A DNA stretch of 63,058 bases, from positions 1-63,058 of the forward strand of contig JAHFCT010000019.1 of assembly GCA_023249375.1 (NCBI GenBank), read 5' to 3'. The notes under the pieces are model-generated. The model was not told the DNA's origin. It ran no database searches and saw only the letters and a program-made list of their open reading frames with translations. Each line of letters starts with the position of its first letter. Within the stretch, counting starts at the first letter, position 1. Both the position numbers and the translations under genes were made by a program. Shown one piece after another: positions 50,921-58,926 of this stretch. This DNA is from Gemmatimonadota bacterium (lineage in GTDB: Bacteria > Gemmatimonadota > Gemmatimonadetes > Gemmatimonadales > Gemmatimonadaceae).

Positions 50921-52357
50921 CTACCGCACCACGGTCCCGCTCACCACCCACCCGTGCGGACCGTAGTTCCTGTTCTGCTCGAGCAGGCTGATGCTGAACG
51001 TCCCCGACGTGGCGTCCGCGCTCACCGGCACACGCACATTGAACGGCCGGTTCATCCGCTCGCCCCTCGGCGCGATGTAGCCGTAGTAGCCATGCTCCTT
51101 TCCGACATTCACTTCGACGACGAGTTCGTAATAGTCGCCGGAGCCGGGGCCGCTCGATTCGTTGTCGCTGATCGCCGTTCCGGAAATCGTTAGCACGCTG
51201 CCCGCCAGCTTCCCGTTGTATGAGCGGCCAGCAACGTTTCCACGATCCCCACCCGACGGCGGATCGAGCTGCACACCGGCGACGGTGTAGTTGAGGTGCC
51301 CCCAGTAGCCCGGCAGCTCGAGCGTCAACGTCGTCGATCCGCCGGCCGTCGCACCCGATGCTGCGGCCGCACTCGTCGATGCACTGCCCGACGCACCAGA
51401 CGCGGGCGCCGGCTTGTTCTCGAGCGCTTGGTTCGCCTTGGTGAGCGCCTTGTCCGCCTTGGTGAGCGCGTCATTGATGCGGTCGAAGATGCCTTTCTTC
51501 TTCTGGGTCGTGCCGCCGACGGTTGCCACGCCCGTGCCGGAGACCGGAGCGTTCACGGCGTCAACGGCGGTTTCGAACTTGGCGGTCGCATCGTTGATCT
51601 GCGCCTTGTCGCGCGCGATCACACCGCGGTTGCGGTCAATGGCGTCCATCGCCCGCGCCCGGCCGCCGTCGAGTGTCACCCACGATGTGTCCTTCAGCGC
51701 TCCCTCGCGGAACATCGCGGGCATGTCGTTGAAGATCACGGTCACCTGATCGCCGAGGGCATCGAGCCGTGTGCGCAGCTCGCGAACCTTCTCGAGATTC
51801 TCGCGCGTTGGCGGCGCGTTTAGCGACTCCTGCAGCTCGGCCTTGGTGCTGTTGTACCAGCCGACGCCGGACTTGATCGTCTGGCTGTACGCAGGGTTTT
51901 CAAACAGGGGGTTGGGATGCGGATCATACTGCCGCATGTGCTCGTACTCATGCCGGAGCGTGAGCGCCCATCCAACCACGACGTTTGTCTGGTTGGCTGA
52001 GCCCTGAATGGCTGGATCGGTGCGAATGTCGGCCAGCGCCTTGGCGCTGATCGTCATGCGGTTGTCGGCCGTGCCGGTGCCGAGTCCGGTGGCGCCAGCA
52101 AGCGGACGCAGAATGAAGGAGCGGTCCAGCGCGCCGACACCGGTGACGGCGTTCGCGTCTCCGGTGTTGCCAATGGTCGCTCGTCCGGACCGGATGTCGT
52201 TCTCAATGGTGTTGGCGAGGTCCGGCTCATCGAGCTTGCGCAGCATGGCCGTGACGATCTTGATCTGATCGGGGACCTTTGCCTGCGCGGCGCACTCGGG
52301 TGCCGCCACGAGAAACGCGGCGCTTAACAGCAGCATGGGACGCGATGCGTGCGTCAT
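50921..52357 (-). CDS. Secreted protein with HEYEH zinc-protease-like motif and C-terminal beta domain
   Basis: 478 aa starting MTHASRP after GAGGGG, with a signal peptide ending near A-A-Q-A-K. The N-terminal half has L-T-L-R-H-E-Y-E-H-M-R-Q-Y (HExxH at 136-140), the hallmark of zinc metallopeptidases; a third ligand was not identified. A Lys/Ala-rich helical linker (A-L-T-K-A-D-K-A-L-T-K-A) joins a C-terminal beta-rich domain (~360-478) with L-P-G-Y-W-G-H-L-N-Y and Y-Y-G-Y-I-A-P-R-G-E. Exported protease or carrier with a binding domain is inferred. No known family recognised. Confidence 0.68.
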   Translation of the reverse strand: MTHASRPMLLLSAAFLVAAPECAAQAKVPDQIKIVTAMLRKLDEPDLANTIENDIRSGRATIGNTGDANAVTGVGALDRSFILRPLAGATGLGTGTADNRMTISAKALADIRTDPAIQGSANQTNVVVGWALTLRHEYEHMRQYDPHPNPLFENPAYSQTIKSGVGWYNSTKAELQESLNAPPTRENLEKVRELRTRLDALGDQVTVIFNDMPAMFREGALKDTSWVTLDGGRARAMDAIDRNRGVIARDKAQINDATAKFETAVDAVNAPVSGTGVATVGGTTQKKKGIFDRINDALTKADKALTKANQALENKPAPASGASGSASTSAAAASGATAGGSTTLTLELPGYWGHLNYTVAGVQLDPPSGGDRGNVAGRSYNGKLAGSVLTISGTAISDNESSGPGSGDYYELVVEVNVGKEHGYYGYIAPRGERMNRPFNVRVPVSADATSGTFSISLLEQNRNYGPHGWVVSGTVVR

Positions 52358-52521
52358 GTGACTGCCCCTCACAGGTGTGACGATCGGTGGATATGCGCCG
52401 TGAGGGGGGCACGCGCCGTCAAACATCATATCGCCGGATCGCCGTGTCCGCGAGAGCCGAGCCGTGCGGCCGTGCCTCGTCGACCATCGCGCGCATCCGG
52501 TCGCGCCGCGTCACTCGCTGT

Positions 52522-52540
52522 GCCGCCCAGCCTGGGCGGC
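52522..52540. terminator. Hairpin after the FmdB-like gene
   Basis: GCCGCCCAG (52522-52530) pairs with CTGGGCGGC (52532-52540); 9-bp stem, 1-nt gap, no T-run. Likely ends the leftward zinc-ribbon gene. Confidence 0.5.
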
Positions 52541-52552
52541 GCGCTACGAAGC

Positions 52553-52768
52553 TCAGGTGAAGCCAGAGCTTCCGCCGCAGCCTGACCGTCCGCTGCCCGA
52601 GCCCGACCGGCTGCCGGTCAGCACACTCACCGCCGTGAACCGCCGCTCGACGTTAGCCGAGCCGCAGGTGGGGCATTGGATGCCCTCGCCGGCGGAGTAG
52701 GCCGACATCGAGAGGCGCACCTCATACGGCGCGGCGCACTCTCGGCAGGTGAACTCGTAGCTCGGCAT
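52553..52768 (-). CDS. FmdB-type zinc-ribbon protein
   Basis: 71 aa. M-P-S-Y-E-F-T-C-R-E-C near the N-terminus and C-P-T-C-G-S-x-x-V-E-R-R-F later give the two CxxC pairs of a zinc ribbon of the FmdB/regulatory type. The last ~20 residues are Gly/Ser-rich with one more Cys. Small cytoplasmic protein, target unknown. AT-rich sequence lies upstream at 52800-52845. Confidence 0.88.
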   Translation of the reverse strand: MPSYEFTCRECAAPYEVRLSMSAYSAGEGIQCPTCGSANVERRFTAVSVLTGSRSGSGSGRSGCGGSSGFT

Positions 52769-53087
52769 GGGGTGAGGCGCGGGATGATCGAGTCGGGAAC
52801 AAGATTATTCTAAATGTCTGAACAGTTATAGAAAGATATATAAATGGCCGCGCGCAAGCGAGTGGGGTGGCAGGCGAGCCGCGCGGCGCCGTCCACCGAG
52901 CGCGATGAAACGGCCTTTTCCCCCCACCGTAGGGTGATGTGTGCGAGTGGCCGGTGTGCGATGGCTGACCATCCGGTCGATCAGGGGGGCGGTCCTTACA
53001 ACTCTCCGCCCGCTGCCGTTGTCCAACGACAGACCGACCACTCGCACGCGTTTCGACCCACCGTCTCTCCCCAGGCGCCGCCAAGCC
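52769..53087. other. 319-bp divergent intergenic region, no gene seen
   Basis: An AT-rich island (52800-52845) with several TATA-like boxes probably holds promoters for the leftward zinc-ribbon gene and the rightward DUF5916 gene. GTGCGAGTGG (52941-52950) is repeated inverted as CCACTCGCAC (53038-53047), 87 bp apart, within the DUF5916 leader. No open frame here looks coding. Confidence 0.5.
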
Positions 53088-55853
53088 ATGATCAATACCG
53101 CCGCACGCCCGCGCTCGTATTTTTGCCTGCCGTCGCTGCTGCTGTCGCTCACCGCGGCAAGCGCCGTATCCGTTGCGGCAAGCGCGCAGAGCCCCGCCGC
53201 CAACGCCTCATCCGTCGTCGTACCCACCGCCGTCGCGGCGCGCCGCACGACACCGGTCGTCATGGACGGCCGGCTCGACGAGGCGGCATGGAAGGTGGCC
53301 ACGGTCATCACCGGGCTGCGGCAATACCAGCCCACGGAAGGCGCCGCGGCGTCGTTGCCGACGGAAATCCGCGTGCTCTTCGACGATCGCGCGCTCTATG
53401 TCGGCGCGCGGATGTCGGACCCGCAGGGGCGCGCCGGCGTGCGCGCGCCGCGCGCGCGGCGCGACCAGCTGCTCGACGGCAACGGCAACAACGGGGCCTT
53501 CAACTCGCTGACCTCGGACAAGCTCGTCATCGTCCTCGACCCGTTCCACAACCACCTCGATCAGGCGTTGTTCGAGATCAACCCGGCCGGCGTGCGCGGC
53601 GAGTCGTTCAATGGCGACGATTCGTGGGACCCGGTGTGGGAAGCAGCCACGCGCGTCGACGAAGGCGGATGGACGGCCGAAATCCGCATTCCCTATTCGC
53701 AGCTCCGCTTCTCGCGCGACGAGGTGCAGCGCTGGGGTCTGCAGTTCTGGCGCTACATCGACCGGCTGAACGAACGCGACATGTGGTCATTCCGAAAGCA
53801 GAACGAGAGCGGCGGCCCGATGTTTTACGGCCACCTCGACGGCATCGCCCCAGGCGCGCAGCCCAAGCATCTGGAAGTCGTGCCCTACACGGTGGCCAAG
53901 GGCCAGTGGCAGCCAGCCGCGGCGGGCGATCCATACCACTCGGGCTCGGACCACACACTCACCGTGGGCGGCGACCTGAAATACCTGCTCACGACGAACC
54001 TGACGCTCGACGCGACGATCAACCCGGACTTCGGCCAAGTCGAAGTCGATCCGTCGGTGCTCAACCTGTCGGCATCGGAGACCTACTACGACGAGAAGCG
54101 TCCGTTCTTCGTGGCGGGGAGCAACGCGTTCGATTTTGGCGGCTCGAGCTGCTTCTTCTGCGACAACATGTCGTACCTGGGCACGTTTTACTCCCGCCGC
54201 ATCGGACGTCCGCCGCAGCTGGCGGGTGACGTGAGCTCGCGCGCCGCATACGCCGACATTCCGGACAACAGCTCGATCCTGGGTGCAGCGAAGATCACGG
54301 GGCGCACGAGCAAGGGCTATGGCATCGGCATTCTCGACGCGGTGACCGACCGCGAGACGGCGACGTTCGTGCGATCGGCCGGCGCGCCGGGCGAGCATCA
54401 GCTCGTGGAGCCGATGACCAACTACTTCGTGGGGCGCGTGAAGAAGGACTTCCACGAAGGCGCGACGACGATCGGCGGCATCTTCACGTCCACACTGCGG
54501 CGCCTCGGCGACGATTCGCTGGCGGCGAATCGCCTGCGCAGCCAGGCGTCGGCCATCGGCGTGGACTGGGTGCACACGTGGAGCAGCCGCACGTATCGCT
54601 GGATGGGCAGCATGGTGGCGTCCGATGTCGGCGGGAGCGCGTCGGCGATGGCGCAGACGCAGCGGTCGAGTGCGCACTACTACCAGCGTCCCGACCGGCA
54701 GGTGATTGACGGCGGCTTCTTTGGCGCGCGGTATGACACGACGGCGACGTCGATGCGCGGCTGGGGGCTGTACACGCGCGTGGCCAAGGACAACGGCAAC
54801 TGGCTGTGGGAACTGGCGCAGAACTGGCGCAGCCCCGGCTTTGAGGTGAACGACCTGTCGTACGTGGATCGCACCGGCTACCGCTGGATGAACGGCAACA
54901 TCGCGCGCAGCTGGGTGAAGCCGACGAGCTGGTACCGCAACATCTTCGTCTCGACGGGCGGCGAGCAGCAGTTCAACTGGGACGGGCTCCGCACGTTCCA
55001 GGATTTCACGGCGTACTACGGCATGGAGCTGCCCAACTACTGGCGCATTCGCACGTTTGCGATTCGCGAGCAGGTCACCGACGACGATCGCCTGTCGCGC
55101 GGCGGCCCGGTGATGAAGCGCGACGGCTACTCGTTTGGTCACGTGCAAGTCTCCACCGATCCGCGCCAGCTGGCGGTGTTCGACTTCACGATGAACTTCT
55201 CCAACGGCGTGCGCGAGCCGACGCACATGCGGCAGTGGCAGCCCGGCATTGCTCTCAAGCCGATGCCGAGTCTGTATGTGCAGTTGGCGCCGTCGTACAA
55301 CACGGCGGAGGACGACGCGCAGTATGTGACGACAATCAACGACCCGACGGCCGCGGCGTTCGGCGGCAAGCGCTATGTGTTTGCGTTCATCCGCACGCGC
55401 ACGCTGTCGCTGGAGACACGCGCCAACTGGACGTTCACGCCCAACCTGACGCTGCAGCTCTACCTGCAGCCGTTCTTTGCGAGCGGCGACTACCAGACAT
55501 TCCGCGAGTTCGCCGCGCCGCGCACCATCAAGAAGCTCGATTACGGGCGCGACATCGGGACGATCACGCGCAATGCCGCGACCGGGACGTACACCGTGGA
55601 TCCAGACGGTACGGGCCCGGCCGCGCCGTTCAGCTTCGGCGACCCGAACTTCGCGGCGCGTTCGCTGCGCGGCACGGCGGTGGTGCGCTGGGAGTATCGT
55701 CCGGGTTCGACGGTGTACTTCGCCTGGACGCAGCAGCGCAGCGGCGCGAGCGCCGACGGCTCTCTCGATCTCTCGCGCGACAACTCGGCGCTGTGGCGCG
55801 ATCCGGCCGACAACGTCTTCCTGATCAAGGTGAACTACTGGCTCGGGCGCTAG
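53088..55853 (+). CDS. CBM9/DUF5916 outer-membrane protein, paralogue
   Basis: 921 aa. Start MINTAARPRS followed by a long signal peptide ending in V-A-A-S-A-Q-S. CBM9-like domain ~45-230 (V-V-M-D-G-R-L-D-E-A-A-W, D-D-R-A-L-Y-V-G-A-R, N-P-A-G-V-R-G-E-S-F, W-T-A-E-I-R-I-P-Y-S-Q-L-R-F), then D-A-T-I-N-P-D-F-G-Q-V-E-V-D-P-S-V-L-N-L and strands leading to R-W-E-Y-R-P-G-S-T-V-Y-F-A-W and a last strand N-Y-W-L-G-R, the outer-membrane barrel ending. A C-F-F-C pair (~360) is absent from the paralogue at 34314. Long leader with an inverted repeat. Confidence 0.9.
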   Translation: MINTAARPRSYFCLPSLLLSLTAASAVSVAASAQSPAANASSVVVPTAVAARRTTPVVMDGRLDEAAWKVATVITGLRQYQPTEGAAASLPTEIRVLFDDRALYVGARMSDPQGRAGVRAPRARRDQLLDGNGNNGAFNSLTSDKLVIVLDPFHNHLDQALFEINPAGVRGESFNGDDSWDPVWEAATRVDEGGWTAEIRIPYSQLRFSRDEVQRWGLQFWRYIDRLNERDMWSFRKQNESGGPMFYGHLDGIAPGAQPKHLEVVPYTVAKGQWQPAAAGDPYHSGSDHTLTVGGDLKYLLTTNLTLDATINPDFGQVEVDPSVLNLSASETYYDEKRPFFVAGSNAFDFGGSSCFFCDNMSYLGTFYSRRIGRPPQLAGDVSSRAAYADIPDNSSILGAAKITGRTSKGYGIGILDAVTDRETATFVRSAGAPGEHQLVEPMTNYFVGRVKKDFHEGATTIGGIFTSTLRRLGDDSLAANRLRSQASAIGVDWVHTWSSRTYRWMGSMVASDVGGSASAMAQTQRSSAHYYQRPDRQVIDGGFFGARYDTTATSMRGWGLYTRVAKDNGNWLWELAQNWRSPGFEVNDLSYVDRTGYRWMNGNIARSWVKPTSWYRNIFVSTGGEQQFNWDGLRTFQDFTAYYGMELPNYWRIRTFAIREQVTDDDRLSRGGPVMKRDGYSFGHVQVSTDPRQLAVFDFTMNFSNGVREPTHMRQWQPGIALKPMPSLYVQLAPSYNTAEDDAQYVTTINDPTAAAFGGKRYVFAFIRTRTLSLETRANWTFTPNLTLQLYLQPFFASGDYQTFREFAAPRTIKKLDYGRDIGTITRNAATGTYTVDPDGTGPAAPFSFGDPNFAARSLRGTAVVRWEYRPGSTVYFAWTQQRSGASADGSLDLSRDNSALWRDPADNVFLIKVNYWLGR

Positions 55854-55858
55854 GTGCG

Positions 55859-55891
55859 CGCGCTGCTAGCGCGCTGCCAGCGGGCTGCTAG
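55859..55891. repeat. Three tandem 11-mers between convergent genes
   Basis: CGCGCTGCTAG, CGCGCTGCCAG and CGGGCTGCTAG lie end to end (55859-55891). The third copy overlaps the stop codon of the convergent lipoprotein gene, and each copy contains TAG or CTA triplets, giving stacked stops. Confidence 0.75.
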
Positions 55892-56337
55892 CGGGCGGTG
55901 AGCGCGGTCGCTGAAAAGAGCACGGTAGAACTGGCGCCGCGCGGCGCGTTGGTCCACGTCGCGCGCGCCGACTGCGCGCCGGCGGCTGGGCCCAGTGTCC
56001 ACACGGCGCGATTGGTGTAGCCGCCGGAATCCGCGAGTGCGCGGATGGATCCGCCGCCGCTCTCCACCGTCCACGCATAGCGCTGCGACGGCGCGGAGAC
56101 CACATCGCAAACGAAGGACGATCCCTGTCCCAGTGCGAGCCGAGGTTCCACGGCGAGCGGCGATGGCAGCGCAGTGCCGGGCGATGCGCTCTGCCCGTTG
56201 CCGGCGACGATGGCGGTCACGACCGGGCACCAGTCGCCGGACACGCGACCGGTCCCTGAGCACGCGCAGAGCAGCAGCCCGGCAATGAGGGCGAGCAATG
56301 CGGCGAGCAGGCGAGGCGTTCTTCGCTCGGTGTGCAT
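55888..56337 (-). CDS. Lipoprotein with a single Ig-like module
   Basis: 149 aa. Lipobox L-L-L-C-A-C after a hydrophobic stretch. The mature part ends in one bacterial Ig-like module whose V-W-T-L-G-P-A-A-G-A-Q-S segment matches the W-T-L-G-P-x-A-G-A-Q element of the giant lipoproteins. It has Cys near the N-terminus (W-C-P-V) and at F-V-C-D. It looks like a minimal relative of the giant surface proteins; function unknown. Confidence 0.78.
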   Translation of the reverse strand: MHTERRTPRLLAALLALIAGLLLCACSGTGRVSGDWCPVVTAIVAGNGQSASPGTALPSPLAVEPRLALGQGSSFVCDVVSAPSQRYAWTVESGGGSIRALADSGGYTNRAVWTLGPAAGAQSARATWTNAPRGASSTVLFSATALTAR

Positions 56338-56489
56338 AGGCGTGGGGATCTAGGGGTACGCCACGCCGGAGGGCCACTGTCTGAGTTACGTCGTGTCGGC
56401 AAGCCCGTCAAGACGAGCCGCGTACTGTGGCGCGGACCAGCGGGCCGCGGTCCCGGGCACGGACGGCGTGTGGCGCCGTTTGCTCGCGA

Positions 56490-56891
56490 TTACGAGACGT
56501 CGCCGCCGACGCAGTGCTTCAGCGGGAGATCCACGCGGCAGATGTGGTTGTGCAGCCAGTGTTCGAGGGCGTCGACCATGATCTGTGCATCGTGGGCATC
56601 GTACCCATGTGTGGCGTGCCAGCGACGATGTTCGGTGAGCATCTCGATGAGCGCCGCGTGCTGCGCCTTGTTGGTCTGGGCGGTGGGGCAGCGATGCTGC
56701 AGCATGCAGCGTTCTTCGTAGCTGAAGTGGTCGCGGCAGTAGCGATCGAGGAACGAAAGCAGCTGGGCGTACGCGCCCGCAGCCGATGCGGACGCGATGG
56801 CCGTGCGGATCTCGCCCACCGTTCGGAACAGCGCCTGATGCTGCTCGTCGATGCGGGCGATGCCGGTGGCGTACGAGGAATCCCACTCCAT
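56490..56891 (-). CDS. Bacteriohemerythrin
   Basis: 133 aa, single hemerythrin domain binding O2 at a di-iron site. M-E-W-D-S-S-Y is the usual start; ligands H18 (in I-D-E-Q-H), H55 and E59 (H-F-S-Y-E-E), H78 (A-Q-H-A-A-L) and H114 (L-H-N-H-I) are visible. Probably an oxygen store or sensor in the cytoplasm. The longer upstream frame is discarded because M-E-W begins the domain. Confidence 0.92.
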   Translation of the reverse strand: MEWDSSYATGIARIDEQHQALFRTVGEIRTAIASASAAGAYAQLLSFLDRYCRDHFSYEERCMLQHRCPTAQTNKAQHAALIEMLTEHRRWHATHGYDAHDAQIMVDALEHWLHNHICRVDLPLKHCVGGDVS

Positions 56892-57068
56892 ATCGAAGAC
56901 TAACCCGCGTGGAGCGCGTGGGACCACTGTGCGCAGTACGCAAGTGTTTGTCGGACGGGTGCCGGCTGGCGCCGAGGCGACTGACGCGCCGCTGAGTTGC
57001 GGAATGTCCCGGTTGGCCAGATGTTCGATGGCGAGTCCCCCCGCATCTTCCGGCTTCCGGGTCCACCG

Positions 57069-57623
57069 ATGACTGCTCCTGGCGCGCCGACCGACCCGAT
57101 TCACGAACCGATCACCGGCACCGCGTTCCATCGCGCGGTGGCCGCCGTGGAGCATCATCGCAATCGTGTGCGCGGCGCGATTGCGCTGGCGCTGGTGGCG
57201 CGCTTGTTTGGCGAGTTCAACCTCATGACGCTGGTGCGCAACGCGCCCGCGCTGATCGATGCGCTACCGTCGATGGGCTTGGCTTTGCTGTCGTACCTGA
57301 TCGTGCTCTGGTTCCTGGCGGCCCGCACACGCGACCGCTTTGGGTTCGGCATGGCGCTGGGCATCGGCGTGCTCGAGGCCACGTACCTGCTGGTGACGAC
57401 GTTCGTGACGGGCCGGTTCGTGTTTGCCGATGACTGGCCCGCGCTGGTCGTTGCCGTCGCGCATCTGCCGTTGGCCGTAGTGGCGTTCCGCTCCTCGTCC
57501 GCGTATCCGGCGCATGACACCAAGCGGCCGTGGATCGTGGGCTTCGTGGCGGCGCTCGTCTTCGTGGCCGTGCCGTGGGTGGCGCCGTCGGTCATGGAGT
57601 TCGTGAAGCGCGTGCGCGGGTAG
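57069..57623 (+). CDS. Integral membrane protein of unknown function
   Basis: 184 aa, about five hydrophobic segments: ~40-60, 72-92, 98-118, 125-145 and 155-175. The start M-T-A-P-G-A-P lies near the start of the divergent hemerythrin. No conserved motif recognised. The next gene follows after 7 bp, so the two are probably co-transcribed. Confidence 0.7.
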   Translation: MTAPGAPTDPIHEPITGTAFHRAVAAVEHHRNRVRGAIALALVARLFGEFNLMTLVRNAPALIDALPSMGLALLSYLIVLWFLAARTRDRFGFGMALGIGVLEATYLLVTTFVTGRFVFADDWPALVVAVAHLPLAVVAFRSSSAYPAHDTKRPWIVGFVAALVFVAVPWVAPSVMEFVKRVRG

Positions 57624-57630
57624 CGCCGCG

Positions 57631-58854
57631 GTGCGTCGAGTGCTCCTGCTCGGCCTGGGCGCGCAGGGGAAGGCCGCGCTGCACGACTTGGTGAACAGCG
57701 ACGACGATACGCACGTCGTGGTGGCCGACGTCGATCCGTCGCTCACTGCCTATGTCACCCGATATCCGAACGCACGCGTGTGCGCCGAATCGCTGGACGC
57801 GACGGATGAAGCGGGTATTGCCGCACTGATGCGCGAGGCCGACGTGGTGGTGGAGGCGTTGCCGGGTCCGTTTGCGCTGCGGATGGGCACGCTGGCGGCG
57901 GAGTGCGGCGTTGGGCTCGTGAGCAGCATGTACTATCGCGATCCGCAGCAACGCGACGCACGGATACTCGCGGAGTCGGAGCGCGAGATCGCGCGCGTGG
58001 ATGCGATGGCAAAGGCGAAGGGCGTGGTGCTGCTCACTGAGTTCGGCCTTGATCCGGGGCTGGACCTCATTCTTGGCGCGGCGGCGCTGCGCGAGTTTGA
58101 CGCCGTGCACGAGTTCCACGCCTACGGTGCGGGCATTCCGGCCGCCAACGCGAGAGACAATCCGCTGACCTACAAGTTCTCGTGGTCGCCCATTGGCGTG
58201 ATGCGGTCGTATCGACGGCCGGCGCGCGTCATCACGAAGGGCGAGGCAGTGGAACTCGATCCGACGACGCTGTTCGAGCCCGAGCGCATTCACCGGCTCG
58301 ACGTGGATGGCATTGGCTTACCGCTCGAGTGTTATCCCAACGGCGACGCGGTGCACTACGCCGAGCTCTTTGGCCTGCGCGGGACGGTGCGCGAGATGGC
58401 GCGCTACACGGGGCGGTTGCCCGGGCACAGCGCCTTTTGGAACGTGATGGTGAAGAGCGGCTTTGTCGACGCGCCGCCAATCACGGTGGATGACGTTCAG
58501 GTGTCGCCCATTGCATTCACGGCGGCGCTGCTCGCCGGCCAGCGGCAGTTCCAGTACACGGGCGACGAGCAGGACCTGGCGTTCATTCGGGTGGACGTGC
58601 GCGGCCTGCGCGCCGGCAAGCGCTTGCGCGTGACGTACGACGTGGTGGACACGCGCGATCTCACGACCGGATTCACCGCGATGCAACGGACGGTTGGATT
58701 TACGCTTGCGATTGGCGCGCGGCTCATCCTCGACGGCGCGCTCGCCGCGCGTGGGGTGCTCACGCCGCTCGATGTGTCGTACGATCACGTCTTTCCGGCG
58801 CTCGCGCGTCGCGGCATTCACGTGACGCGGCGCGAGGAGGCGTGGGATGCGTGA
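57631..58854 (+). CDS. Saccharopine dehydrogenase-like NAD(P)-binding protein
   Basis: 407 aa from GTG 57631. Rossmann motif V-L-L-L-G-L-G-A-Q-G-K-A, then V-V-E-A-L-P-G-P-F and F-G-L-D-P-G-L-D. T-Y-K-F-S-W-S-P and later domains match the saccharopine/lysine-oxidoreductase-like family, which acts on amino-acid adducts such as carboxynorspermidine or saccharopine. Substrate not fixed by sequence. Possibly an operon with the membrane protein upstream. Confidence 0.87.
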   Translation: MRRVLLLGLGAQGKAALHDLVNSDDDTHVVVADVDPSLTAYVTRYPNARVCAESLDATDEAGIAALMREADVVVEALPGPFALRMGTLAAECGVGLVSSMYYRDPQQRDARILAESEREIARVDAMAKAKGVVLLTEFGLDPGLDLILGAAALREFDAVHEFHAYGAGIPAANARDNPLTYKFSWSPIGVMRSYRRPARVITKGEAVELDPTTLFEPERIHRLDVDGIGLPLECYPNGDAVHYAELFGLRGTVREMARYTGRLPGHSAFWNVMVKSGFVDAPPITVDDVQVSPIAFTAALLAGQRQFQYTGDEQDLAFIRVDVRGLRAGKRLRVTYDVVDTRDLTTGFTAMQRTVGFTLAIGARLILDGALAARGVLTPLDVSYDHVFPALARRGIHVTRREEAWDA

Positions 58855-58926
58855 GTCTGCGGGCGCCGCGGCGCGCCCGGTGCATCCTAACGCTGCGCCA
58901 GCCGCCGCTGAACCAGTCGCTCGCTC

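Noticed and set aside
58861-58878. GC palindrome after the saccharopine-like gene as a terminator
   Set aside because: Stem is only 6 bp with no T-run; it may arise from composition alone.
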